NCBI RefSeq assembly: GCF_000150275.1 | Contig: NW_002060954.1 | Span: 834,074 to 898,073, forward strand | Source: Trichoplax adhaerens | Taxonomy: Eukaryota; Placozoa; Uniplacotomia; Trichoplacea; Trichoplacidae | Reading direction: 5' to 3' | DNA: 64,000 nt | Shown here: positions 12,401 to 24,889 of the stretch, piece after piece | Numbering within the stretch: position 1 is the first letter of the stretch | Layout: each line of letters opens with the position of its first letter | Position numbers and translations under genes: made by a program | The notes under the pieces: model-generated | The model's database searches: none | What the model saw: only the letters and a program-made list of their open reading frames with translations | What the model was told of the DNA's origin: nothing

Positions 12401-15400
12401 AATTCATCCATCCATGTTACATTAGATTGTTCACAAATGCATTTGCATATGTGATATAGGTTGAACAGTATAGATTTAGTGGTGCTGTAGTCATTGCTAG
12501 AGAGCGCATTTCTATAATCGAGAATAGGAATTTAAGAGAGAGTTATACTACAGATTTGGTAATCAAATCATGCAAATTTACGTTTGCAATTACCTAACTA
12601 GATTAAGGGCTGTTAAACAATCTTGATTGTTCATCTTGAAATTGGCCAATTTACAATAGTATTGATTTCGTGAGAGGTCAAATAATGACGCATATCTAAA
12701 GTGGTTAATGCCGTCACGAATATTCACACAATTAAAAAAATATGCAGAATTTATATCAACATAGAAGAACAAGTTGTACGGACATAACTTCAAAGATAAA
12801 GCAATAAACTAACTCTGACCTAGATAAGTCAGTAAACGTATTTGCTACACCATTGTGGAATGGGTTTTTAATTTTACTTTTCTAAAAACATAAGCAGTAA
12901 TTTATCAGTATGATGAAAATTATAAGACAGGATATTACTAAATAAGGACTGTGAATCAATATACTCGCACATCTTTTCGTAAAGATCCCTCTATGAAATG
13001 ATCAGTACTCTTAATGAAGAGGTTATTAAATATTATTTCGCGGTAATCTGGGTTTTCGTAGTGGATCAGAGATAAATCTATACCAAATTTAGTCTAAAAA
13101 AGGAACGTATTAGAAAAGGCTGTAAAAAATTAGTTACGATCTTTACGTACTTGAATTTTTAACACAGCACGGAAAGTATCTTCCATTTCTTTAAGTTCTT
13201 CGTGATTTAAGGAGCAGTCTATTAATAACGGAACCATAGTTACAAATAGTGCACGCGAATAGGTATACAGAGAAAGTTAAATTTATCCTAAAACGAATCG
13301 CGTTTGTATATAACGCACCGAAAGATAACAAGTACTTAAGGACTACTAGCGTTGTCTCTAAAATTGCTTTTCGTTCTTCAGTGTCATTCTGTGAAGTTAA
13401 TAATACGTGCATTTCCATAAAATATTAAATTGGTGGATTATATTAGACATACATAACAGAGATCGCTTTTCCAAGTAAAAATAAATTATGTCTATATCAT
13501 TAAAAAATGTAAATAAGTTCTTACCAGGTCAGGATGTGGTTCATCATTTAGAACAATAGCAATCCACTGGAAGAATTCTCTGATAACAGAAGGCAAGTCT
13601 TCACTAGGCAGTACTTTGAGTAATTCGATGCTCTCAGAACTCTATTAAAGATAATATAACTTTATATTTCATACCGACTGTAGAATCGCAATTGCAAGAG
13701 ATCTTAACAATTGATTTTCAAATTAGTTTTAAGAATAAATATGCCTATACTATACTCTGTTATTTCGACTCAGATCTTGTAAAATGGTAACAAATACAAA
13801 ATGTTCTGAAAGTGAGCTGTAAATGCGAATAATCTATAAGAAAATTGCAGTAAAAATAGGTTTGATTACATTCTTTTCTGTCAACTTTTTAATTTATTTT
13901 GTTGCATTTGAGTATTTTAAATGTTATACTTTTTTTGCATCGAGCAACTTCATTTGGAAAGATGTATCGGCATGGCAAATTCGCAGCAATGTTCTCTGTA
14001 TAGTATTAATAAATGAAAGTATTTTACTTTGCTAATTATTAAAATTTTGTACATTATATAAGAAGGGATTTTAATTACTTCTGCTTGATTAATGTCTGAA
14101 ATATTGAAGTTATCGATTCCATATTTTTGACAGATTTCCTTAACTTCAATTAAACGGTATTCATTTTCAATTTCAAGCTTTCTATAGAGGTATGAAGAAT
14201 AGTTTACTTATTGAAAATTGTATTGAAAATATTCAAAATTTTTATATTTACTTCGGATGATCTATAGTCATCGAGTTTTCTACAAGAGCCTTAACATTAT
14301 CACTCCAAGGCAGGCCAGCATGCCGCATAATTTCCATGGTAGCTTCAATTACATACTAAAGGACAATAAGAATAATTTCTGTCTCTAAAGTATTAATCCG
14401 AAAGAAATATCGGCAAATAAAAATGGGATTTACTTGATTATTCCTTATGACATTGACGACAGCAACCGCTCTGGTTTCCCATAAAGCTCCAGGTAATGAA
14501 TTGTAAGATATCTTGTCTAACCATTCCTAATTACATAATGGTTTCGGATTAATATAGTCCATAGCAAGATATATCAACTATTTTGGAATTTATTTAATAC
14601 TCGTATACTGCCTTCCTTACTTTGATATATTCCGAAAATACTTTGTCATCAGATACACCATAGTCTGTCATGTATTTTCTAATGCTGCTGTTTACTACCG
14701 AGGGAATTAATTCCGCAGCTTTTATATTCTCTAGTAAATTGAAAATTATTGATCTGGGAGTTGCCTGATAAAAATGAAAGTTGAAATTAGTGCAATCAAA
14801 TGTTGTTAACAATGAATTAGTCCTTACCTTTTTTAGTTCTTCAAGTTTCAATTTGCAATTGTATGTTTTATACAGTTTTTCTAGTTCTGCGAGATAAGTG
14901 ACCAATTCTCGAATTTCTCCGAAATTGTTTGTGCCGTTGACCTATAATAATGTCAATTCTCTTGAAATTTAACCCACGGTAATTCAAAACAACTTGCACT
15001 GCCTTATCTAATGATGTCAGCTAAGAAGCTATATAACATTAATAGAACTCTACCTGATCTTCGTCGATGTTCGTACGTTGTATTCCAAAAGAAAGCTACA
15101 ATTATCGAATATAAGATTTCAAGCCATGACATAAATAATGAATTCAAGCTAAAATAGTATTTTCAGTATTTAATTCAGTAAGTTACCATATTGGTATAAT
15201 CAAAAGGGGACTTCCTTAGAAGGCTAGTTGTTAGAAGTGATTGCCCAGCTTCGCTTACTAAATTGACTAACTCTAATGCATTCATCGGCCATCCATCCTA
15301 ATAATTCCGTACACAGCATATTTTGTATTAATTTAGATCTCAGTTACAAATTTAGATATTCATTGAATTTGTTAGCGTCTACCCTTTCCTCCATATCCTT

Positions 15401-18400
15401 CACAATTCGTATTACCCAACCACAGAGCTTACTCTATGCATAAAAGAATCACATTATATAGGTAAATGTAATTTTTTAGATATTATATAGATAACCACCT
15501 GAATATTTTGTGATTGTTTGAAAACAAATGGGACAATACAGTCTCTTAATAACGAAGCATAGGACGAGATGCAAGCATCAATAGGTATACTTGACAATAT
15601 GCAATCAATATCATAGCTTGTTAGCTCAAGCTCATGTAGATGTCGCTGCCAAACGATTTGCACAGAAGAAAAGCTTCTATCCATTAAAAAATTCTTCATT
15701 ACTTTCACTATACTTGACTGCAAGAACTGCTGCCACTTGAAACCACTAAAATTAAAATTTCATAGTTGGTAAACGGTTACTAACATTCATATTTCAAAGT
15801 TAACAAACCTAAAAGATGATTCCGAAACGATTAAGAAAGTTCCCAACCGTAATAGATGAGTTTCTACCTATAAAAACGGATTACTTGTTCTTATATATAT
15901 TAAGATACGAGGAAATTCAATCTATTTACTCTTCTGAATAAAAAAAAGATTGTAGTTTCTGACTGATTAAATTGAAGCTAATTACTAACTTGTCCTTTAA
16001 GTTCCTGTGTTTCTTCGTTGGTGAATTTATCAGGTACTGCATTTTGTTTATCTAGCTGCATTGTTTAGAAATAAGTAAGCTCTCAATATTCGCCTTTTTA
16101 TTGTAGCAAATGGAGTTAATACTTATCACCTACCCTGTTCCTAGCATATACTAAGAGCTTATGCACATGATCAACATTTGAAAGTCCTGAATTTGAACAT
16201 ATTCTAACAATGTCGGCGTTACTCTAGATGAGTACAAAGACGCGTAATTAAGCTATTGTATAGAATTTATAATATGCAAATTTTTTTAAGTGTACACTAT
16301 TTCAATAATCATCAGAAATTGTAATAGCACATGAAACCTTTATATTATCTAGCGTTTCTGTTAAAGTGTTGAATAAATTTCCTGGGGTATCAGGTGAGAG
16401 ATTGGAGTTAGCTTCGCTTGCGATCGCTTTTCCTAAAAGCCAATCCGCCTTCACCATATAAACGAGCTAAATTTTGCAAACATCCGAATAGAATTAATCA
16501 GTATGTTAAGAATATTCTGATAACGTTAATAAGAAAAAATTTGCGATTTTTGACAAACAACGTTTATGAACCTGGATTTCTTCATCGCCAAATTGATATA
16601 AATGAGCGAAGTCGAGCGCTTCCTGATATCTTCCTTTGTGGAGTAGGTAACTAAATCTGTATGTATAGCGGAATCATCAGTATCTTATACAAGTAGGTGA
16701 GCACAATTGAAAGTTTACCTTTGAGACGGCGATGATTCCCGTATAGATTTTACGCGCATAGCAGGTAAGCTTATAAGGAAATGAAAAATTAGTTATCTAG
16801 TTTATTGAAGGGTAAATACGTTCTACTAATTGATTCTAGACATTGTAAATGTATACACGTATAACGTACCTATTATCATCACTGAATGATCGACTTTCAA
16901 TGAAAAAGACATTATCCTGAAAATAAATATGTATGCCTGTGTTAGATACGGTATTCATATAGTAACTCTAAATATATGCGTGCCAACCTTATTTCCATTC
17001 ATCTCAATTAAGTATGTCGAAGTTGACGCTGAAACGCTATATATCTTATGAAGGAACGGCATGGATAAGACATGAATGAAATAGTTCTAAAATGTAAAGA
17101 AACCACCAATAAAGTGAGCTGTTACTAACAGTACTATTAAAAGTGGTAAAGATCAACAACAACATAGACGATGCAACGATTGTGCTGATGTATTGCTTTT
17201 GGCTATTATACAATACAACATAATTATTGTGGCTTAACCTCATTTTCGTTAGATAAGATAAATAGCTTTTGCGAGTTAGGTTGCTTCTGGCTGAAGATAA
17301 AGTTGATAATAAGGTTTAAAATCTGGATAAATATGAAATATTTCATATCTTTAATATTGAAAGCGCACCGGTAGCTAAATACAGAATTATGGATTTTCAA
17401 GGAATCGGTGCCACATAAGAAATTTTCTACTTTATGTTCTTGCCATAATTTCATCATGAACAAGGTTAGTAACGAACAAGCCCAAAGGCTTAAAGATTTC
17501 TACAAGATATCACAAAGGAGCAAAGATTGACAAATAGATAGCACGCTATATGGTTGCCGTATATCAGAAATCTACGATTATAGCAGCAGAATTGCACACA
17601 GTCTCCAAACGTACGTCGCTATGGAGGACCAATAGCAAATTGCGATCAACAAGACAGCATTTACAGATCGAAGTACCTAAAATGAAAGCTCCATTTTTAT
17701 AACATTGATCTCAGACAATAAAATTAATGAGTCACTAGCTTCTACGCTAACCTAAAAATTCAGAAGAAATCGAATGAACTACATTGTAGGTGTCTTCACT
17801 TGGAATTTCTAAAACACATAAAGGTTCGTTTCCTTTACCCTAAAATTGAAAGCACATTATCGTTACAAACGTAGATAAGTTATCATAGATATTCATATAT
17901 TTAGTATGCTTTACCCCAATCACTAAAAGATACGATAACTCAAAGGTAGGTTGATATGTCATACAAACGGGCTCATCAATATATTGAGAAATATCATGGC
18001 TCAGTACTCGAATGTTATCTGTTATCTGTAATGATCAATTATAAGTTACCATAATATTGCATGTTAGCATTCCTTGACGATAGGTAATATTTGAAAAAGT
18101 TTTAAGAACTCTTAGATTAATTTACTATTCCAGGAAGAAAATAGCGGATAAAGTAGTGTGACAACGAAATATCTATAGGATAAAATTAGTTACTAACGAA
18201 CCTGTGATAACATTGGAATATTACCGCCATCAATAGCTTTAAATCAATAGTAACACAGTAGATTAATTTCAAAAATATTTGGACGTTACATTGATTTCAA
18301 ACGCTGTAGAACGATGGATAAACTAATATAGCGCTTACCCTTTAGTAGTTCTCTTAAATTTAGATGAGTAATTCTCATTAATAGTCCGGATGACATTAAA

Positions 18401-20737
18401 AGTAGTATCTGGCAATGATCCTCTGCGTGAAAGAAATATGATAAACTTATTTTAATGAAACCATTATCTTTTTGTGATGACTTAACAGCAGTGTACTATC
18501 TTAACTTACAACCACTTACCATTTGATCTATCTGGTATTACCGCTATTGAACAAAATATTTTTTTTTCATGTTTGTCAACGTTTACATCAATGATTTTCT
18601 GAAATAAATGTATTTCTTTAGCGCTATATTTTAGTTCATTGTTATATCTAAGCATTTGGTTAAACTGTAAAATAATTGGTCATGTTACTGTCATCGATGT
18701 GATTCCTTACCTTAGAAAATAAAATTTGTTCTTTTTCAATATTTAAAAAGTGTAAACAGCCGGACCTGTAATTAAATTTAAACGAATCAATATTACTATG
18801 GTAAAAATCGGTATGATTTCGTATAGTACTAATATACTAAGTCCAGCCCGTAGATCGTAGCATGTTCGATTATTGCGATCTCAACTTGCCTATCTCCAAT
18901 TATGAGACAAGAACCGTCAATACTCCAAGCCAATGCATCAACCAAAGTTTCTAGGAAAGTAATTGTAACAAATATGCATTATGCGTTTAATTATATTATC
19001 CTAGATGTTGACGAAATTAACTACAAAGATGAATATACAAAGATTATAATAGAATAAAAAGCTATTTATACATACAGTATACTGTATTATGCATAATTAC
19101 ATACATACTACCGTCCTTATTAATAAGGCAAGTAAATTATATCGTTTACAACCTAAGTCTCACAGCTGTAGCAGAGTATAGTTCGTGTAATCTTTACAAA
19201 CAGAGCATTCTTTATAGTATCTTCATACTTGATAAAATAACTATAGTTCACCGTACACAAATGTATGGCAAATCGATCATAAATAGTAAGGAAAAATGGA
19301 ACGTTGGGAGTAATTTGAAATGCAGATAGCTGCTTTAAAGTTTGCTCTCTATGTTTACACACTGCGCGAATTAGTTATTACGGTGCATTAGAAACTATAA
19401 AAGCGAGTCTTACAGTATAATAACTTTACTGGTAATACTTGCTATCAATTTGTGTATATAAGCCGGTAATATGTGTACGTATAGCACACTAATTATAGAG
19501 TTTCTTCAAGTAATAACTGCAGTAAGGTGTTTTTCTCTCATTAAAAGGCATGAAAGATAACCGGTGGGTGCTTATTAGAGTAGGCAATGACGAACATCAC
19601 TAAAATTTCTGTAAACCTTCTCTTTAAAACGGAGTTGGTCAGTTTACAACTAAATCTATTCTAAATTTTTAAAGAATTGATCGAAGGCTAGGATCATGGC
19701 TATCTCATTATAAAAATCGTTAAGATGACTGCTCCGAATGTATATTGAAGTATGTTTACTTTCAGGGGATTATTTGTCTTGGTCATGTTTCAATACTATA
19801 TACAGCCAATAAATAAATACAATCAATGATATTGTACAATCTCGGCATGATTTAGTACTTAGAATTACTTAAATATGAAAACATTAAAGGTATACAAAAC
19901 ACTATATTATGGTTTCTGTATTATACCAAATTTGATGGTTGTTTTATGTAATAGACCAGCTGTGGCGTCAAAAAGGAGCAAGTTACTATCGATGGCAATA
20001 CAAAGATGTTCCTCGTTTGCTATTCCTAAAACGCTTGGATTATTTTCCACCTGTTATAGACGTAGATTAAAAAATCATTTCCATTGTAGGATGTAGTTTT
20101 ACAAAGTAGTTTACAGCTATTCAGTCACTATAGGTATGTTTGAGAGATAAAACGAATGATGTATTACTATTAAATATAAATTAGTATTGACCATTTAATA
20201 TACTGTATGTTCTAATTTACAGCTGTTGTGATATGTAGAAATAAAAGAACACATTTATAAACTCTTTGAAGACTCGTGAGAATTCTGTAACTTTGGAACA
20301 GATACTGTAGAGTGCACAATTTAAATTACTACTTTAAATAATCATTAAATATAGTATACATTTAATCTACTATTGCTATTTGAACATAGGGGATTACAGT
20401 GCATAAAATCATTCAATTCAAAACACATATCAAATCTGCAGTATTTTGACCTAAGAAACTTCCACTGTTGTATACTAACATCAGATATGGCTGTACTTTA
20501 TGTATCAGTATAATAATCTATGATTTAAATAGATAGTATTCTAAATATTATAACTATAGCATCGCACAGTAAATTAACCAATTGTGCATTATGTGCACTC
20601 ACATTTTGCGTTGCTTTGACAATGGCAACATTGTCTAATTGAAAAACTGGATTATCTTGAATCTTCTTAGGGGTAAGTAAACTGGTTACACAGTCGTCAC
20701 CAGCGGAAATCGATACATCTAGGCTTTCCCAAGACAT
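6446..20737 (-). CDS. KNTC1: KNTC1 / Rod, kinetochore-associated RZZ subunit
   Basis: A gene of about 14 kb with several dozen short exons. The first exon (20603-20737) starts MSWESLDVSISAGDD; the second (19957-20050) and later ones near 18.7-18.95 kb give beta-propeller-like strands (CLIIGDRQVEIAIIEH). The helical part is recognised in order from 15.7 kb downward: IVWQRHLHELEL and CIVPFVFKQSQ (15.45-15.72 kb), YNCKLKLEELKK and AAELIPSVVNSSIRKYM (14.6-14.9 kb), LVENSTDLTTILQYC (10.7 kb), NKPSQLIRELYNHQCISLL (9.1 kb) and AVDLCLDYKVYD with WNNILLKLCGLNM (7.7-7.9 kb). These follow human KNTC1 collinearly. The last exon ends MEPSS at 6446. Rod forms the Rod-Zw10-Zwilch complex that recruits Mad1-Mad2 and dynein to kinetochores. 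Not every middle exon border was resolved. Confidence 0.93.
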
Positions 20738-20807
20738 TTCTTTCCTTTTACGTTACTGAGGGATCTGGCAAAAGTTGAATTCAAATAGACCTCTACGTAA
20801 GCGTATG

Positions 20808-21230
20808 ACAGTATGCATGATATTAAATGGATGTGTATATTTTTACGTTGACAAAAGCTGTATAGATGCAAGTGTATGCATCATGCAACACAGACGTATT
20901 TCATTGACTAAAATAGTAAAGAAAAATGATAGAGTGCAATGGACTATCGTTGGCGCTGCAGTCTTTTATAATCCTTCCGACCAAGAGCATATACAAGTAT
21001 TGTTGCTAATTTTGCTTCCTTGTATACAGTAGCTGATTATAGCGAGTATGAGTGTAATAAAGCAATCAAGTAAAGGAAACTTCAGATATTGAAATCAAGG
21101 ATTATTACTGCTATGTGCTAGACATAAAATATGTATAATCCATTGCAGTTTTATGATCTGGGAGGTGAACCGTGGTCACTCCATGGCTACGCTACACCTC
21201 AGAGAATGGCATTTTCACTTAGTAAACATT
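20808..21230 (+). CDS. Unidentified candidate small gene beside KNTC1
   Basis: A possible two-exon gene read away from KNTC1, with its ATG about 70 bp from the KNTC1 start. The first open segment (20808 to about 20997) includes HRRISLTKIVKKNDRVQWT and VGAAVFYNPSDQEHIQ, then a possible GTATTG donor. After the good acceptor ccattgcag at 21141-21149, a second segment reads FYDLGGEPWSLHGYATP and ends SLSKHLD before a TAA near 21230. The second segment looks coding in composition and has a strong acceptor. The first is weaker, and the donor is not a strong consensus. I do not recognise the product. It could be noise or part of a differently spliced gene. Confidence 0.3.
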
Positions 21231-22059
21231 TGGATTAATGCTATGATTGAAGGAGGATTTTCCAACTACACAGAGAGTTTATATTTAGTCAGTCATTCAT
21301 ATCCATTGTACAGTATGCACCGTAAATGCAGTCCCTTTCCACTAGGCATTGGTGAGCGTTAAAATTGCAGATTCATTTAGCAGTATCATTTTATAATCTG
21401 TAGTTATTTAACAATTGAATAGTACGTTATAATCATCAACCACTTAAGGCAATCGTGATTGTTGGACAGTATCCCTTTCAGATTGCAAAATGAGCTTTTT
21501 ACTTTTTACAGTCTAGAACGCTACGACTACATACAGTGTGCAGTAAACGTTTCTGATGCTACACTTGAGTCATGTTTACGTACGCTCATCATCGTCTCAC
21601 AACTAAAAAGTAAATTGTTACTTTATGAAGTTTGGTAAACGTAATCTTACCTTCTTCCGAGATTAGCTTAAAATATCGTCTATCAGACAGTTCGTAAAAT
21701 AAAAAGGTTATTGCATATTTGAAACAGTTTAGCCAAAGGTTTTTGATTGAGAATGATGATATTGCCCTTGTCCAAGGTCTTGGCATTCCACTCTCTTTTC
21801 TCATACGGACTCGTAACTGTACTAGACTGACTGTACAGGATGGTGTAGACTCATGCCCAGTATGGTCACTTCACCGACTGATCGACTCACACAGTCAATA
21901 AGAAGTAGTTTATCAGTAGGCACGGTACCAAACTTAAGGACGCTCTACAGCATTTAATACAGTACCCTAACCAGTTTCCATGCACTACACTCATACTGAT
22001 TTTCCGACTTTTCCCGCTAAAAACCAAAATCAAAAATTTTCCAAACAAAAGGTACAGTC

Positions 22060-22225
22060 CGTCCAGCACAGTACATGTACTGTAGCTGTAGTGTACATTG
22101 TACTGTACTACCTTAGAATTGGAGTGGTAGTGTAGTGCACTAAGCAACCAACTTGTTGCATCGTCAACCCTTGTATGGTCCTGCACACGGTACTGTATTT
22201 TACCGTATTACGGCCCAGTACAGTA
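22060..22225. repeat. GTAC-palindrome cluster between KNTC1 and sororin
   Basis: Several overlapping self-complementary words occur here, including agtacatgtactgt, acattgtactgtacta and cagtacagtact. They are like those at the other gene starts in this window. They lie 1.3 kb upstream of KNTC1 and 1.2 kb upstream of sororin. Confidence 0.6.
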
Positions 22226-23395
22226 CTAGTTACTCGGCAGTGATCTACAGACAACCGCCATCATATCGTCGTCAAGCGTCCGTCAATGGACCCCAGTAGA
22301 TAACGGGTAAGCGCAGACATGATTGCAATAAATTAAAGTAAAGAAATACAAGTAGATTAAAATTCTAATATAGAGGAAATTTAGTATTGCAGTTAAATCG
22401 GTCCATGTTGTAAGTTATCAGCGATTTTCGTGAAAAAAATTTCGATCAAATGATTTCAAAAGTGTATATACTGTAGTGGCCAGGCTATGTTAAAATCTTC
22501 AAAAACGGACACATCCTGCCCAATTATAAAACCAAATTAATTAATCCCTTTTTTTTCAAATATTATTTATCGACTATTCAAGATAAAATATTGCTGTAGT
22601 TGCTAAAAAATTCTGTATTGTATGTTCACCGACTTGATATTTAATGAATGGTTAAACCAGAATTCTTGATTCCTTCTTCTACAGTACAGTACAGTATCTT
22701 GTTAACGCATCCGTTTATACTACTGTAGTTGTTTTCAACGCCGCAAATCCTCTGTACAATGTGATCCCTTTTAAAACTTTGATATGTTTGCATAGTAAAA
22801 ACGAGAACGAAGACGCACAAAAATACCAATCATTATTAAAACTATGTATTTGTGATCAATATTGTACGAATTGATGCAAAAATTACAATGTCTAGTGTAA
22901 GGGATCGCTTCGTGCATGGAGTCTATACGCAGAAAATAGTGATCACACGAGACGATTAGATAATTCTTTCTTCTCAACTTTCATACGCGCTATTGACGTT
23001 TCCTCACCTAGTGAAAGTAAAAATAATGCTGTAAGCTGGTATCAAGTTGCAGTATCTTACCGCTGTAGAGGCTTCTGCATCACTACGAAAAAGAATGCAT
23101 ACAGTACAGTGCAATCTTGTGTAAATCAGATTAAGTGCTTCCTTTACAGTTGTGTAAAAATATCGCTATTCCAAGGCAAATTGATAGGCCGTGTGATGCT
23201 GTCAGGTAGTTTAGTGACCATAATTTCTTGTAAATTTACACTCTAAAATGTTACAGCTAAGCGGGAATAAACAGTACTCTAGGAAATCGTTTCACTTCCA
23301 ATAATTATCAATGGAAAGCATGCATGCATTAGCTAATTCTAAGTCCTAAATTGCAATTGTATGTTAGATTAGAATACATTTGTAATCAATATACA

Positions 23396-24889
23396 ATGGA
23401 AGAAAGAAAGTTAAGATCTCGAAAAAGGAAAACAAGGAGTAATTTATCGGTAAGTACATATGTAAGGCATGGCATATCCTTACTGTAAAATGCTTAGCTA
23501 CTTTGTGAACATATCATAAAGTGTGAACTTAATTTAAATTTACGTCATGAATTTTATGAACTGATCTGATATGCCTTATCCTAGTACTACGTACTACGTC
23601 TACTTACTCCTATGCTGATCATAAACCGTTAAGTACAGAACAGTCTCCTTTACGCATCAAAAGTCCTTACGACATGCAGATCTGCTTAGTATTTGCCAGA
23701 AAGCGAGTGGGTTAGATGATTGCCGGTATTCGTGCATCATTACTAGTTGTACAATTCATGTACTCTACAGTAGAAGTTATCACTTGAAATACATTGGTAT
23801 ACTGTACAGTAAGTCTTAAATTAATATGTACAGTAATATCAATTTGCAGTAGTGATATACGATATGGTAGCCGATTGAACTATCTAAAATTACTTTTAAA
23901 GGCAATTGTAGTCCATGATCATATTACTCAATGAATACAAATTAAGCTTTATTTTTACAAAATAATTTCATCACGCAAGAGATAAGTAAATACGAGTGCA
24001 CTAATTTCTGCGGTATTTTGCTAAATCTAATTGATGTACACAATTAAAATGACTTGCAATTTTATACACGAATCTGATGTACTTTCGCGTAATATGGTAT
24101 AGTATGTTAAATTGAGAATTTGATGTGATAGCTCGGTCGTTTAACAGTCTGGCCTATTTATGGAGCGCCTAATTTTTACACAGATTAAATACAGATCATA
24201 ATTATTTGTTCCTAACCTTTCCTTCAATTATATTTGTTGTATAAACCCTAGGAAAATGATAAAGAGAAAGAACTATTGCCAGGGCTTAGATCTGAGCTAT
24301 TTGATTCCCCTAATAAACTTAATACACCGGCCAATATCAAATTTTCAAGTACCTTAGACGAATCAAATAATCTTGTATTAGAAGATTCCTGTTTTGGATT
24401 TAACTTCTTAGAATCTGAACTCGAATCCTTGCCCACGTCACCTACAAAATCGGTTTCCTCTGTTACATCTTCAATGTATTCGATGAACGATAACTGCAAA
24501 CCTGCTCATAGGAGAGCATCTAGGTCTTATTCTAGGATTCCTTTACAAGAAATTGACAATGAACAACCCTCTAAGAAAAAATCTAAAAAATCTAAGAAAG
24601 CCAAATTAGAGGTATAGTAACGAGATCAAGATCAAATAATTAATTTTACTCATATCCAATGTTATCCTAGACAAATGTATGCATAACATGTAGGTTACAT
24701 ATACCTATTATAATCTAAAATTTTACCACTGTGTTTACCAAAGATACTATTCAAAATTTAATGCATGGTTCGTAAATCCTAATAAGCTGTTATCTATCTA
24801 ATTAGGACGAACGTGACCGTAAAGATTGGATAGAAAGCGTTACTTCGGAATTTGATATGATTGGCTCTCATGAATTGAAAATTGTCTAA
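23396..24889 (+). CDS. CDCA5: Sororin (CDCA5)-like cohesin protector
   Basis: Three exons (23396-23449, 24252-24611, 24806-24889) encode 165 residues. The N-terminus is strongly basic (MEERKLRSRKRKTRSN). The middle has proline-directed sites (FDSPNKLNTP, LPTSPTK), and an FGF motif occurs within DSCFGFNFLES at about residue 60. An RRASRSYSRIPLQEI segment resembles the human RRSYSRLETL region, a lysine-rich linker follows, and the last exon (DERDRKDWIESVTSEFDMIG) matches the conserved C-terminal sororin helix with its Trp, Phe and acidic residues. Sororin binds Pds5 on acetylated cohesin and blocks Wapl until mitosis. Its FGF motif is the Wapl/Pds5-competing element, and CDK1 phosphorylation removes it. 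Overall similarity is low, so the call rests on motif order. Confidence 0.75.

Larger units (their letters stand above)
20738..23395. other. KNTC1-sororin divergent intergenic region
   Basis: The two mitotic genes face away from each other across 2.66 kb. The first 0.5 kb downstream of the KNTC1 start holds an unidentified candidate small gene, listed separately. The middle holds GTAC-rich palindromic words around 22060-22225, and more tacagtacagta near 22680-22697 and 23100. The remaining open frames are short, change frame and resemble no family I know. Confidence 0.55.

Noticed and set aside
24248-24499. 83-residue minus-strand frame opposite the sororin exon
   Set aside because: It is the antisense shadow of sororin exon 2, which has splice sites and family motifs on the plus strand.
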